Below are positions 9,984 to 19,331 of a stretch of 64,000 bases of DNA, piece by piece. The DNA comes from a virus. A program made the position numbers and the translations under genes. The notes under the pieces are model-generated. The model was given only the letters and a program-made list of their open reading frames with translations. It was not told the origin of the DNA and did not search any database. The stretch spans positions 48,532 through 112,531 of IMG/VR virus record IMGVR_UViG_3300034112_000721; one strand, written 5' to 3'. Numbering within the stretch: position 1 is the stretch's first letter; every line of letters begins with the position of its first letter.

Positions 9984-10985
9984 TTATATTTGTTCAACCA
10001 TCATTTGAGCTTGTAATAACCAAGCTGCAGATGTTGCATCTTTTGTTTTAAATTTTAAACTAACTGTTTCACCAGCATTTAAAGTAATATAATAAAAGAA
10101 AGAAACATTAAATGGTAACTGACCATTTAAGAATCTAAACTCAACTGTATTACCTGCAGTAGTTAAAACTTGATCAGGTGCAATAGAAGATCTATTTACA
10201 ATATCTCCAACATTTGCACCATCCATTAATGATCCTGATAATAACGGTCTTCCAAAATTTTGATAAACTGGTGTATCAATAAAACCAACAGTTTTTATAA
10301 TTGCTCCATCAACCCAGTTTGCAATATTAGAACTATTTGCTGATGTTGGTAATGTAACTGTATCATATGATACCCATACTTTATAATTCTTAGCTGCACC
10401 TCCAGGATTAGTATATGATAATGCAGAATAATTTACATTTGGAAAACTATATATACTTGGTGTTGCACCAGCATTAAGATTTACTGTTTGTACATTATCA
10501 TCATAGAAAAATTCTTTTGCTGTCGCATTTACAGTATATGTAGTTGTGTTACCTACTGTAGATGAAGTAATATTAATTCCTGTTCCTGATTCAAGTTGTA
10601 CAACTGGCAATTGTGTTGGATCAAAACAAATTGTATATGTAGTTACTCCTGTTACTGGGTTAGTGACTGAAGTTATATCTAAATAATCATTTGTATTACA
10701 TACCTCTACAACAGATCCTAAGTCTGGGCCAGTAATATACTCACAGAAAAAACTAATAATTGCATTAATAGCATCTGCTAAATTTGTATTAGTATCAACA
10801 ACAACTTGTTGTATACATTCAATTGGTAATCCACTATATACAACACATTCTGCATCAAATACCTCAGAACATGCAATTGGATTAGGACATCCTGCTGGAG
10901 TAGGACATGGTGCAGGTGAAATTAATCCATTATCTGAACATCCACATTTTTTACATCCACAAGAAGTACAAGTATTATGAGCCAT
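9984..10985 (-). CDS. Cys-rich appendage / tail fibre protein (333 aa)
   Basis: The first 45 residues hold about ten Cys in CxxC and CxC pairs (CTSCGCKKCGC), then a module with ECVVYSGLPIECIQ that matches one in the neighbouring 559-residue protein (NCVIWQGPDIPCIK). The rest is Thr-, Val- and Asn-rich and looks like beta-rich fibre, ending in a compact domain. I infer an appendage whose N-terminus docks to the virion and whose C-terminus binds the cell surface. It is the last gene of its transcription unit, with a terminator 36 bases beyond its stop. Confidence 0.65.
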   Translation of the reverse strand: MAHNTCTSCGCKKCGCSDNGLISPAPCPTPAGCPNPIACSEVFDAECVVYSGLPIECIQQVVVDTNTNLADAINAIISFFCEYITGPDLGSVVEVCNTNDYLDITSVTNPVTGVTTYTICFDPTQLPVVQLESGTGINITSSTVGNTTTYTVNATAKEFFYDDNVQTVNLNAGATPSIYSFPNVNYSALSYTNPGGAAKNYKVWVSYDTVTLPTSANSSNIANWVDGAIIKTVGFIDTPVYQNFGRPLLSGSLMDGANVGDIVNRSSIAPDQVLTTAGNTVEFRFLNGQLPFNVSFFYYITLNAGETVSLKFKTKDATSAAWLLQAQMMVEQI

Positions 10986-10996
10986 AGTTTAAATTA

Positions 10997-12676
10997 TTAA
11001 GGACAAACAATTGGTGTTGGTATATCTGTAGTACATGGATTAATATAAGCAATCAAACCATCAAGTTGAAAAATAAATCCTCCAAGATTTGTTTCATCAT
11101 TTGCGTTACAGCTAAACTGATATCTTAGATTTGCATTATATTCCATGTTAAGAGGAATGGTTCCCGCAGCAGCATTACTGTTTACATTAGTATTTATATT
11201 ATCAAACTTTGGAACATAATCTCCAAGACGAACATGTGAAATAATATAGTTTAAATGTGAAGTATCATAAGCAGCTGTTCCAGAAAAAATGTTTTGTTCT
11301 GCATTTTTAACTAATGCAAAGCTTAAAGTTTTATTACTTGAAATAGATAAGAATCCAACAGTTGTTAAAATTGTACTTGTATCAGGAGCATTGTCAATCT
11401 GAGTTCTTCTATATCCTGTAGAAAATTCTTTAGTATAATTATCATCTAATAATTCTGCAACTCCCATTACTGTAGATGGAATAACTACATTACCTTGATT
11501 AAATGTAATTAATCCAGAACCACTTGTAATAACAGACCCTGGTCCAACAGATGCAGGAGTAACAGTAGTTGATAAATAATAAGTATCAATTGGTGGAACA
11601 TTTTGATATTGCCATAACAATGGTGCACCTGTTCCATCATCAATAGGTATCATTACTTGACCTTTAAAATGCAATACATTACCAATTCTTCTTACTCTTG
11701 GTCTTAATGCATCTGTATCAGATCCAGTATAGAAACTAAAACCATCTAGGTCTACCCAACCTGTATCAAGAATCTTTGATGATACAGTATAAGCAGGTCC
11801 ACCAGTTACTGTTGTAGCTATTGTGTTTGTAGTAGCTCCTGTAACTGTTACTGTTGTACCATTGTATATATCACATAATACAATCCATAAATTATTAATC
11901 ACAGAAGCGATTGTACTTGCTGGTTGTATCCAAGTAGGATATTGTGCAGCATATGTAGCAGCAGGATTTACTTTTGTAAAATCTGTACCCGCAATACACT
12001 GAGCAGTTACTGCACTTAGTAAAGATGCAGTTGATCCAGTTGCAGCATAGAATCCACACCAAACATCATTTATAAACTCTTCTAGCACTACATCTATTCC
12101 ATATGAGTTTCCAGAAATAAGTGAATTAATAGGACAGTTTATTGTAAATGATGGTAATGTAAATACAGGTGCAGGAGTTGTTTCTAGTGTAGTTACTCTA
12201 ACATCTAGATCATTAATCTGTAAATTAATTGTGCTTATTTGTGTAATAAGATCACAAATTTTAGTACCCATTGCCTGGGCATATTCTGCAACAGACATTA
12301 CAGTTGTTGAACCTATAACAAAACATGGTGCTACAGTAACTAAAGTATCTGCTGTTGTTGTTCTTACAGTTGCGGATGGAGTTGCTACTGCAGTTGTTTG
12401 AGCAGTTTGCAGTGCACAAATCTTTTCAATTAAAAATTGAATTAATTCTTGAAAATTATTTGGTGCACAGCTTGAAAGATTAAAACAAGATAAATCATAT
12501 CCATTAACATCTAGTAGGTCTAATACATTACAAAGCTCAGTTGCAAGCTTATGAATTACATTAGATACAGTGTCTCCAGTACATAATTTTATACAAGGAA
12601 TATCTGGACCTTGCCATATCACACAGTTACTTGATATTGGACTACAAGGGCTATTATCTAAATTTAGAGGTTTCAT
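10997..12676 (-). CDS. Tail fibre / appendage protein (559 aa)
   Basis: The N-terminal module (NCVIWQGPDIPCIK, followed by a helical Cys-containing stretch to about residue 90) is related to the one in the 333-residue protein. A short coiled segment (near LITQISTINLQINDL, residues 150-165) could trimerise. The remainder is Thr/Val/Gly-rich beta fibre. The two genes are 11 bases apart and co-transcribed. A fibre role is likely; the receptor is unknown. Confidence 0.65.
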   Translation of the reverse strand: MKPLNLDNSPCSPISSNCVIWQGPDIPCIKLCTGDTVSNVIHKLATELCNVLDLLDVNGYDLSCFNLSSCAPNNFQELIQFLIEKICALQTAQTTAVATPSATVRTTTADTLVTVAPCFVIGSTTVMSVAEYAQAMGTKICDLITQISTINLQINDLDVRVTTLETTPAPVFTLPSFTINCPINSLISGNSYGIDVVLEEFINDVWCGFYAATGSTASLLSAVTAQCIAGTDFTKVNPAATYAAQYPTWIQPASTIASVINNLWIVLCDIYNGTTVTVTGATTNTIATTVTGGPAYTVSSKILDTGWVDLDGFSFYTGSDTDALRPRVRRIGNVLHFKGQVMIPIDDGTGAPLLWQYQNVPPIDTYYLSTTVTPASVGPGSVITSGSGLITFNQGNVVIPSTVMGVAELLDDNYTKEFSTGYRRTQIDNAPDTSTILTTVGFLSISSNKTLSFALVKNAEQNIFSGTAAYDTSHLNYIISHVRLGDYVPKFDNINTNVNSNAAAGTIPLNMEYNANLRYQFSCNANDETNLGGFIFQLDGLIAYINPCTTDIPTPIVCP

Positions 12677-12695
12677 ATCTATAATATACTAATTA

Positions 12696-14561
12696 TTATT
12701 GAGAATTACAAGTGGTTGTTGGTGTCCCACAATTACATGGAGCATAACCACAAGATGGAGTACTTGGGCAACATGGATTAATAGAAGTACATATATAATT
12801 TGGATCTCTCAAAGCATCCAAATCTATAAGTTCTTTTTTAATTAACCATTTATCTGTATCTTCTGGACAACAGTCAGATATTCCATATCTTAAGTATAAT
12901 ACTTGTTTGTAATATACTTCTGCTGATTTGCAAGATATTTTCTCATATTTTTCAATGGTACATGCCGGTGTGTTATATCCTGGTTGAACACTTCTTCTTG
13001 GATAAATAACTGGTGGACAAGACCAAATATCTTGTTGTGTATCTTCTGTACAATCACCATAAGTTTCTATGTAGTCTGTTTCAGGATAATAAACATCCCA
13101 AACTCTCATACAGAATTTTTCAGACTGCGCTCCTGCAGCAAGTGTAAATGTTTGTACTATTAAATTACAATCAAAATAACTATATGTTTTAGATGTAGTA
13201 CTATCATTTCTTACAGTAGTACAAACACAAGGATATGTTAATAAACACTCAGTGCAGTTTGTATATTCTATTTCTGGAAATACTATACCGGCATTTGTAG
13301 GATCATTAGTTTGTTGTACAGTCCAACATGTTTCTGGACAATACTTTATTTTGATAACTGATCCTATATATTGACTTAGATCTGTATATGTTATAATTGG
13401 ATCTTTAAATCCTGTACAGTCAAAAAGCTTGTAATACTCTCTTGCACATGCAATGCAATCTGTGTAAGCTGCAGTAACTGTAACTATTGTATCAGAGGGT
13501 ATATCTTGTATCTCTTCTATATACCAACATCCTGGACAATCCCCTCTAAGAATTACTTGACCTACAAAAGGACTTAAGTCTGAACTTGTGTAAACTATTG
13601 TGTTTGGATCATCACAATTTGTGAGCTTATACTTACTTGGATTTTTACAAGTAGGACAATCATCATATGCTTGAACTACAACTACATCTATTGCACAATC
13701 ACAATTTGCAGTTGAATTAACTATCCAACATGTATCTGGATAATTTTCAATTTTTACTATTTGGCCAAGTATTGCATATAATCCTAGTGATAGTTTATTA
13801 GTAACAATAGGATCTTGAATACCATCACAGTCTACTAGTTCATAACACTCATCTGGGCAATTACCATTTACACATGGTCCTATATTCACAATATTAATTG
13901 GACTAGGAAATTCATTACCAATTACTGCAGGATATGTAGAGGAACATGATATTTGCTCAAGTGTTCCAGTAAGTGGTCCAGTATTTTGAACATTACCATC
14001 ACAGTCTATATATAAACAATCCTTAGAATTTGCAATTATATTATAACAATTACATGGACATTCACAGTCTTCTACATACGATAATGTTTCTGTTGTTGAA
14101 TTACAGAATAAACTTGCATTAGGTGATAAAGCTACCTGATAACATGTTGCTGGTAAATCTGTTCCTTGAAGTACTACTGACTGTCCAACATAGGCTGATA
14201 AATCTTGTGTGGTAGTAAATGGTGGTATTGAACCATCACATGAAACTAATAAATAACAAGGATCACATTCTGCACACTCTCCAAACAATACAGAACAATC
14301 TGTATATCCAGGACCAGTTGTTGACATCCAATTACTACCTATATTTGGATATGCAGATCCGTCTCCTACAACTTGAGTAAATAAATAACACTGGCCAGAT
14401 ATTAAACCATAGTAATCTCCATGAATTCCTGATGCATCATAGACTAGTTGCTGTGGAAAAGTAAAACCATAAATTGGTGAATTATTTGCAATTGGAGGTT
14501 GAAAATATAATATTTCACCTGTGCAACATGATTCAAGTCTATAATAGTAAGGAGCAGACAT
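12696..14561 (-). CDS. Cys-rich repeat appendage protein (621 aa)
   Basis: The protein is built of about five or six copies of a 60-80-residue module: an aromatic strand with a CD[GD/T] turn (CYLLVSCDGS, CYELVDCDGI, KYKLTNCDDP, YYKLFDCTGF), then DLSxYxGQ or a variant, then CW/CY plus a hydrophobic strand, ending in CxxC. Dozens of Cys suggest disulfides or metal sites in an extracellular fibre. The C-terminal 130 residues diverge and may be the distal tip. It starts at the stop of the 52-residue zinc-finger gene (TAATG). No enzyme motif is seen. Confidence 0.65.
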   Translation of the reverse strand: MSAPYYYRLESCCTGEILYFQPPIANNSPIYGFTFPQQLVYDASGIHGDYYGLISGQCYLFTQVVGDGSAYPNIGSNWMSTTGPGYTDCSVLFGECAECDPCYLLVSCDGSIPPFTTTQDLSAYVGQSVVLQGTDLPATCYQVALSPNASLFCNSTTETLSYVEDCECPCNCYNIIANSKDCLYIDCDGNVQNTGPLTGTLEQISCSSTYPAVIGNEFPSPINIVNIGPCVNGNCPDECYELVDCDGIQDPIVTNKLSLGLYAILGQIVKIENYPDTCWIVNSTANCDCAIDVVVVQAYDDCPTCKNPSKYKLTNCDDPNTIVYTSSDLSPFVGQVILRGDCPGCWYIEEIQDIPSDTIVTVTAAYTDCIACAREYYKLFDCTGFKDPIITYTDLSQYIGSVIKIKYCPETCWTVQQTNDPTNAGIVFPEIEYTNCTECLLTYPCVCTTVRNDSTTSKTYSYFDCNLIVQTFTLAAGAQSEKFCMRVWDVYYPETDYIETYGDCTEDTQQDIWSCPPVIYPRRSVQPGYNTPACTIEKYEKISCKSAEVYYKQVLYLRYGISDCCPEDTDKWLIKKELIDLDALRDPNYICTSINPCCPSTPSCGYAPCNCGTPTTTCNSQ

Positions 14562-14719
14562 TACTTAGTGTATTTTTGTAGATCTTGTTTATTTTTACCT
14601 AATTTAAGTTGTGCTTCATATTTTCCAATACAATTAGAACACACCTGTTGTCCGTTTGATGCTTTTCTTCTCTGACATCCACAAGACAATTTTGTTTTAC
14701 AATTTGCACATACTGACAT
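14561..14719 (-). CDS. Small zinc-ribbon-like protein (52 aa)
   Basis: The frame begins MSVCANCKTKLSCGCQRRK and has CxxC (residues 4-7), CxC (13-15) and CxxC (27-30), enough for one or two zinc sites, then a Lys-rich helix. It is locked between the 186-residue gene and the 621-residue gene, overlapping the latter as TAATG. This tight packing supports a real gene. Function is unknown; a chaperone or assembly role for the Cys-rich appendages is only a guess. Confidence 0.7.
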   Translation of the reverse strand: MSVCANCKTKLSCGCQRRKASNGQQVCSNCIGKYEAQLKLGKNKQDLQKYTK

Positions 14720-14739
14720 ATTATTGGTTTTTAGTTAGT

Positions 14740-15300
14740 TTAACAATTTGTACAAGACAATTTATTTAAAAGCTTTAAAGCATAGTTGTATAAAGCCATT
14801 CCTTTCTGTGGCTCATGACAAAACTCTACTTTAGATTTTGCAGCTTGAAGATACATAAATATTAATCTAAGCTCCTCTAGCTTCTGTTGTATTTTAAATG
14901 GTGGTTCACATGCTGCTACATCAACATCACAAAGTATTTTGTAATATTTATTTAGGGCATGTGTTACCCTTAAATGATTATATTCTACATAAACTGTTTC
15001 ATTAGGTGAAACACTATATTTTATAATATAAATACCATCTGGTAAATTATAATATGAAGTTCCACAGTCTACAGTTTGTAGTTGTAAATCACAAGCAGTT
15101 ATGGTAGCAGATCCTGTAGTATAAAAATTTGTAGCATCTATTTGATTAGAATATCCAAATCCTGGAACAGTAATGTTCAAGGTAGGACATACTACAGGTA
15201 TTGCAGGATTTGCTGTTTGATACACACTTGTGTCAAGTAATTTAAGAACACATTCATTCATTACTTGAGGCACCTCTAAACTTAATACATGATTTGCCAT
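14740..15300 (-). CDS. Structural-region protein with beta and helical parts (186 aa)
   Basis: Residues 1-115 look beta-rich (ITVPGFGYSNQ, DGIYIIKYSVSP), and residues 130-186 look helical (LEELRLIFMYLQAAKSKVEF) and end in CTNC. It is the first gene after the terminator at 15320-15346 and leads the Cys-rich appendage set. I do not recognise the family; a minor virion or assembly protein fits the context. Confidence 0.6.
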   Translation of the reverse strand: MANHVLSLEVPQVMNECVLKLLDTSVYQTANPAIPVVCPTLNITVPGFGYSNQIDATNFYTTGSATITACDLQLQTVDCGTSYYNLPDGIYIIKYSVSPNETVYVEYNHLRVTHALNKYYKILCDVDVAACEPPFKIQQKLEELRLIFMYLQAAKSKVEFCHEPQKGMALYNYALKLLNKLSCTNC

Positions 15301-15319
15301 AACTATGTTTTATAAAAAA

Positions 15320-15346
15320 GGGAGAGGAGTATAAACTCTCTCTCCC
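15320..15346 (-). terminator. Strong terminator after the 547-residue structural gene
   Basis: On the minus strand an 11-bp stem with one bulge (outer arm GGGAGAG/CTCTCCC, inner arm GAGT/ACTC) is followed by TTTTTTATA. It isolates the 547-residue gene, a sign of high expression. Confidence 0.85.
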
Positions 15347-15372
15347 CTTATATATTTATTAACGTTTAACTA

Positions 15373-17016
15373 TTAGATTCCACACTGAGCTGGAAGAGCT
15401 GGAAACTCAATAGCTGAGCATGTAGACTCACAACTAAATGTTTCAATCTCACAAACTCCACAGTTATTTAACCAATCAGTAGTAGCAGTAACAAATGCAG
15501 CACCACTTGCAGGAGAAGTAAAGATAACTTCTAACAAGTATTGGTCATTGTCAAATGTACCGGTAGGATTGTTAAATCTTGGAACACTGTGTTGCAAGTA
15601 AGTTTTGTAATAAAGTGCTTGTCTGTTGATAGCATTTACTATTTGGTTACCTTGTGTAATCTCTCTGATACGGAAATCTGAAGAGAAGAAGTTTTGTCTG
15701 TAAGACTCAGAAAGAATCACATCTCTAAGAACTGTTTCTCCAAGACCCATAGCTTGGCTACCAAGACACTCATTAACTACACAAAGACCTTCAAACTGAC
15801 AAGGATCTCCATTAAGATCTACTTCACTTGGATACAAGTTAATTGGTTGTTTCTCATAGAAGTCAGAAATTTGGAAAGTACAATCTCCAAATCTTGTATC
15901 TACATAAGCACCATTAAGAATTAAACCTGCACATGCACCAGCAGTATGTCCTGGAGATACATAGTTATTCCAAGTATCAGCACCAACTGAAGCTAAGAAA
16001 GCTGCATCTGTTCCTGGAGCATACCAGATAACACCTGCCTCATCCTGAATAGCAATTTGGAAGAATGGAGATACAATTGGAGAGTTTAATAGATCATTAG
16101 CCCAAAGGATCATAACTTCAGTAGAATCTACTGCAGTTGGAGCAATAGCTCCTGCTGGACAGCATCCTGTATAAGCAGATGCAGTATAGTATGCATTGTG
16201 ATCTAAGAATCTTAGAGCAGGAGAACCTTTAACATCTAAACGAAGATAGTAAGTCTCACCACATAAGAATTCTTTACAACAGTTAGTTCCAGAAATAACT
16301 GGAGCAATTGCAGTTGTAACAGTTAATACATCAATAGTAGCATCATTGTTACCTGCATCAATAGTTAATGTATCACCAATTGTATATCCTTTACCAGGAG
16401 AAAGAAGTGCAACAGCAGTTACTACACCAAGACCATTTGCATTAAATTCTACAATTGCACCTGTACCTGTACCACCAGTTACACCAGCAGTAGAAGTACC
16501 AGCTGGATATCCAGTACCACCAACTAATGATCCTGCATCAAGAGTAAGAACACCACCACCTGCACTAGCATAAGTAGAACCAACGTGTACTACATTGTTA
16601 GTAGGAGTACAAGGCTCTACATCATAAAATCTAGATACATACTTAGGGTTAACAACTTTAGACTTATTAGTCTCTTGATAACCACCAATGAATGGACTAA
16701 CTTTATCTTTACAATAGATAGTAGATCCTGCAAGATAAAGAGGACAACATTCAGTTGCTGTACTAGGAACAACAGAAAGATTAGTTTTAGTATCAAACCA
16801 ACCAACATAGTTATTCTCAAGACTACCAAATGAAGAAGTTGCTGCAACTGCCAACTGATTTAATGCATAAGTTGGGCGACTTGCAGTTGATAAAAATCCA
16901 CCAGTAGCAGATGCATTACCTAATGCACCTCCACTTGGATTAGTGATAGCTACAGGACCAATTGTGGCTCCTGTTGCCAAAAACGTTTTTCTAAACGCGT
17001 GATTAAAATAAGCCAT
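15373..17016 (-). CDS. Abundant virion structural protein candidate (547 aa)
   Basis: A Gly-, Ala- and Thr-rich protein with a well-defined C-terminus containing paired Cys. Residues about 160-235 hold a Gly-rich insertion (GTGYPAG, TGGTGTGA, GKGYTIGDTLTI) of the type found as decoration domains in phage structural proteins. It has its own terminator directly after its stop and codon use that looks more regular than its neighbours, both signs of strong late expression. Candidates are a head decoration, collar or tail protein; I cannot choose. It lies 78 bases from the ferritin gene. Confidence 0.6.
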   Translation of the reverse strand: MAYFNHAFRKTFLATGATIGPVAITNPSGGALGNASATGGFLSTASRPTYALNQLAVAATSSFGSLENNYVGWFDTKTNLSVVPSTATECCPLYLAGSTIYCKDKVSPFIGGYQETNKSKVVNPKYVSRFYDVEPCTPTNNVVHVGSTYASAGGGVLTLDAGSLVGGTGYPAGTSTAGVTGGTGTGAIVEFNANGLGVVTAVALLSPGKGYTIGDTLTIDAGNNDATIDVLTVTTAIAPVISGTNCCKEFLCGETYYLRLDVKGSPALRFLDHNAYYTASAYTGCCPAGAIAPTAVDSTEVMILWANDLLNSPIVSPFFQIAIQDEAGVIWYAPGTDAAFLASVGADTWNNYVSPGHTAGACAGLILNGAYVDTRFGDCTFQISDFYEKQPINLYPSEVDLNGDPCQFEGLCVVNECLGSQAMGLGETVLRDVILSESYRQNFFSSDFRIREITQGNQIVNAINRQALYYKTYLQHSVPRFNNPTGTFDNDQYLLEVIFTSPASGAAFVTATTDWLNNCGVCEIETFSCESTCSAIEFPALPAQCGI

Positions 17017-17094
17017 TTTTTTTATAATTTAATTAAACAAAGAATATACTATAATATAGTAAAAAATTTTATAATAACAAAAAAAGCTAGAAAA

Positions 17095-17724
17095 TTATCC
17101 AGCTACTTCTGCCATATCATTATCTAATAGTCTTAAAGCTAATGGATCTGTACCAAATGTTCTTAGTTTATCCATCCAAGTTTGCATCTTATCATGCTCT
17201 TCAACTTGTTCTTTTAAGTATCCTAAACATAATTCATAAAGAATATGATCCTTATTTGACATTGCAAAATCTGCCATTTTTTTAATTTGAGTAGATACTT
17301 CTATCTCATGCTCATAAGATAACCTTACAATTTCTGGAAGACTTCCTGAAAAATCTTGTTGTGGTTGATCTAATCTTGGAGTTAATGGTTGTACTCCAAA
17401 TGATAATAAATACTTACGTGCAATATCAGCATGAGTTAATTCTTCATCTGAATACTTTCTCCATAGAGCAGCAGCACCTTTGAATCCTTTTTCATCTAAC
17501 CACATTGTCATTGACATATAAATTCTAGAAGAATACTCTTCTTGTTGAATTCTATAATTTAAATAGTCAACAGCATTATCTGTAATTAATGGGTTCATAG
17601 TAGCTACATCTGGAACTTCTTTTGATGCACCAGAACTTGGTTTATCAATACTAGGAATTCCTGTAGATGGCGGAAGTTTTACTACACTTGTATCTAATCT
17701 TTTTAATAATCTTTTCTGTTCCAT
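17095..17724 (-). CDS. Ferritin-family protein with complete ferroxidase ligands (209 aa)
   Basis: Residues 50-205 align with bacterial ferritin FtnA. The pattern QEEYSSRIY (E62), then DEELTHAD (E94, E95, H98), YEHE (E140) and KEQVEEH (E172, Q173, E175, E176) supplies the known ferroxidase-centre ligands. A 48-residue Pro/Ser/Lys-rich N-terminal tail is not part of ferritins. The four-helix fold would oxidise and store iron. The gene sits in the late virion block between a ring protein and an abundant structural protein, 6 bases after the former. It may protect or load iron in the infected cell, or be virion-associated through its tail; both are inferences. Confidence 0.88.
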   Translation of the reverse strand: MEQKRLLKRLDTSVVKLPPSTGIPSIDKPSSGASKEVPDVATMNPLITDNAVDYLNYRIQQEEYSSRIYMSMTMWLDEKGFKGAAALWRKYSDEELTHADIARKYLLSFGVQPLTPRLDQPQQDFSGSLPEIVRLSYEHEIEVSTQIKKMADFAMSNKDHILYELCLGYLKEQVEEHDKMQTWMDKLRTFGTDPLALRLLDNDMAEVAG

Positions 17725-17730
17725 TTTATA

Positions 17731-18432
17731 TTAGTTGTTTCTTTCAGCAGTTTCTGTACCTCTAGAGAATTGGTTTCCAGATTCAATATCTCCAGCTATA
17801 ATACTAACTGCCTCATCTATTATTACTTCTATTATATCATCTTTAAATTCACACTCTACATTTGCAGTAGACTGAACCCCTGTATATGGATCTACACAAC
17901 CATCAATTTGTATCTTTCTAGGTTGTCTATAGTATGTAAGATCTACTTCAGAGATATTAAAGTCATTATTTGTGTAGACATTAATTCTGTCATCTATAAG
18001 TGTAGCAAATGTTTCCGCCCATTCAAAACTTGGTTGTTTTAATTTATCTCTTAAAAGTACAGATACATTACCTTCTTCTGCAAGATATACTACCATCCTT
18101 CTTTTATCACAGCAATCCTTTTGTGCATATACATCTACTCTTTTCCATTGTAAATAATCTTGAGGAATGCTTAAGAATGAATAGTCTCCTTTATCAGTTA
18201 ATCCACCAATAGTAGTTTTATAAAGAAGAACTTGTAAGTCATCCTTTCTCCGGGTAGATTGCTCATCACCTTCTTTAACAATATTAATACCGTGCAACTG
18301 CCTTCTAGACCATTCTACTTGGGCTTTATTAAATGCCTCTACTACCTGCCAACATTCTATGTTGTCGTAGTCTTGGCTATCTAATTTATTTAGCCTTTGC
18401 TTAATCTTTACAGTTATAGTACTATTTAACAT
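17731..18432 (-). CDS. Ring / head-tail connector protein (233 aa)
   Basis: It starts with a helical part (ITVKIKQRLNKLDSQDY), has a beta-rich middle (SFLSIPQDYLQWKRVDVYAQ), then YYRQPRKIQIDGCVD and a C-terminal helix (FKDDIIEVIIDEAVSIIAGDIE). This is the usual architecture of gp4/gp6-type connector proteins, and this C-terminal pattern recurs in ring proteins of crAss-like phages. I infer that it sits below the portal. It is followed within 7 bases by the ferritin gene. Confidence 0.65.
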   Translation of the reverse strand: MLNSTITVKIKQRLNKLDSQDYDNIECWQVVEAFNKAQVEWSRRQLHGINIVKEGDEQSTRRKDDLQVLLYKTTIGGLTDKGDYSFLSIPQDYLQWKRVDVYAQKDCCDKRRMVVYLAEEGNVSVLLRDKLKQPSFEWAETFATLIDDRINVYTNNDFNISEVDLTYYRQPRKIQIDGCVDPYTGVQSTANVECEFKDDIIEVIIDEAVSIIAGDIESGNQFSRGTETAERNN

Positions 18433-18434
18433 TA

Positions 18435-18929
18435 CTATCTATTTTTAGCAATTTTCTTTAAAGTCTTTGCAAGAGCTTTTCTCTTAGGAGTACAAGTAGG
18501 TTTAGTCATTGGAGTACAATATCCTTTGTGCGCAGGATTAATTGCCTTTTGAATCCACTTCTTATCAGTTGACCCACCTTTTTTAGCTTTAAACATTGGT
18601 TTATCTTCAACAGGTGCTGGGGGCGTAGAAGTTTTTGGAACTCCTCTTAAAACTCCTTTTAAAGTTCTTGTTTCCTTAGCTCTTTCAGGCTCACCATAAT
18701 TTTTTTTAACTACTGTTTTATAGTTACCATCTGGAGAATAAAACTTCATCTTTGCTTCTTTTGGTGCTTTATCACTTAAAGCTCCTCCATTATCAAATTT
18801 AGTTCTTGCAGGTTCTCTTTTACCTATAGGAGTATAGCCTTGATCTTTAGCAGATCTAATCTTACCAGGATATCCTCTCTGTACTTTTACAGATGCTCCA
18901 AACTTTGCAGTAGTCTTTTTAGTTGCCAT
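18435..18929 (-). CDS. Small basic GG-motif protein (164 aa)
   Basis: A Lys/Pro-rich, probably disordered protein with NGG and KKGG elements near residues 48 and 118. The last 45 residues form a compact part (KKWIQKAINPAHKGYC, then a CTP motif and a basic helix) that I recognise as a recurring C-terminal unit in many phage basic proteins. It is the downstream end of the cluster of nine such genes. DNA binding or packaging with the genome is inferred from the charge. Confidence 0.65.
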   Translation of the reverse strand: MATKKTTAKFGASVKVQRGYPGKIRSAKDQGYTPIGKREPARTKFDNGGALSDKAPKEAKMKFYSPDGNYKTVVKKNYGEPERAKETRTLKGVLRGVPKTSTPPAPVEDKPMFKAKKGGSTDKKWIQKAINPAHKGYCTPMTKPTCTPKRKALAKTLKKIAKNR

Positions 18930-18974
18930 GACTTTACTTTTTTACTTTACCTTTATTTCTACAGCTACACATGA

Positions 18975-19313
18975 TTATTTCTTTTTAGAGCCACCTTTTT
19001 TCATGTAACCCATTTTATTTCTAACAGCTGTTGGTAATTTAGACAATCCAACTTTTCCTGCAGGAACTGGTTTAAGTGATCCACCAGTAGCCATTTTTTT
19101 AACAGCACCACCTTTCTTCATAGTAGGGTTAGTTCCCATTTGATTCTTAGAAATATCTGTGTTACCATTAGTAGGGCGCATTGGTAGGCCATTTAATGGA
19201 ATACCGTAGTTATAATCTGTAGCTCCACCTTTAGCCATCTTTTTTACTTTCTTAACAGGACCACCAGCTTTCATTTTGCCGCAACCCATTTTACAAGTTT
19301 TCATAGTTTTCAT
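18975..19313 (-). CDS. Small basic GG-motif protein (112 aa)
   Basis: A low-complexity protein with at least six GG elements (KAGGP, AKGGA, KKGGA, ATGGS, KKGGS) and two Cys near the start. Almost all its charge is Lys. No folded domain is recognised. Repeated Lys-x-Gly-Gly units suggest a binding or processing signal shared with the neighbours. Confidence 0.65.
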   Translation of the reverse strand: MKTMKTCKMGCGKMKAGGPVKKVKKMAKGGATDYNYGIPLNGLPMRPTNGNTDISKNQMGTNPTMKKGGAVKKMATGGSLKPVPAGKVGLSKLPTAVRNKMGYMKKGGSKKK

Positions 19314-19331
19314 AGTAATATATATAATAAG

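Noticed and set aside
16346-17000. Long plus-strand frames opposite the 547-residue gene (16346-16573 and 16585-16833).
   Set aside because: They are mirror frames of a strong minus-strand gene, with Pro/Val-rich or mixed composition and no start signals.
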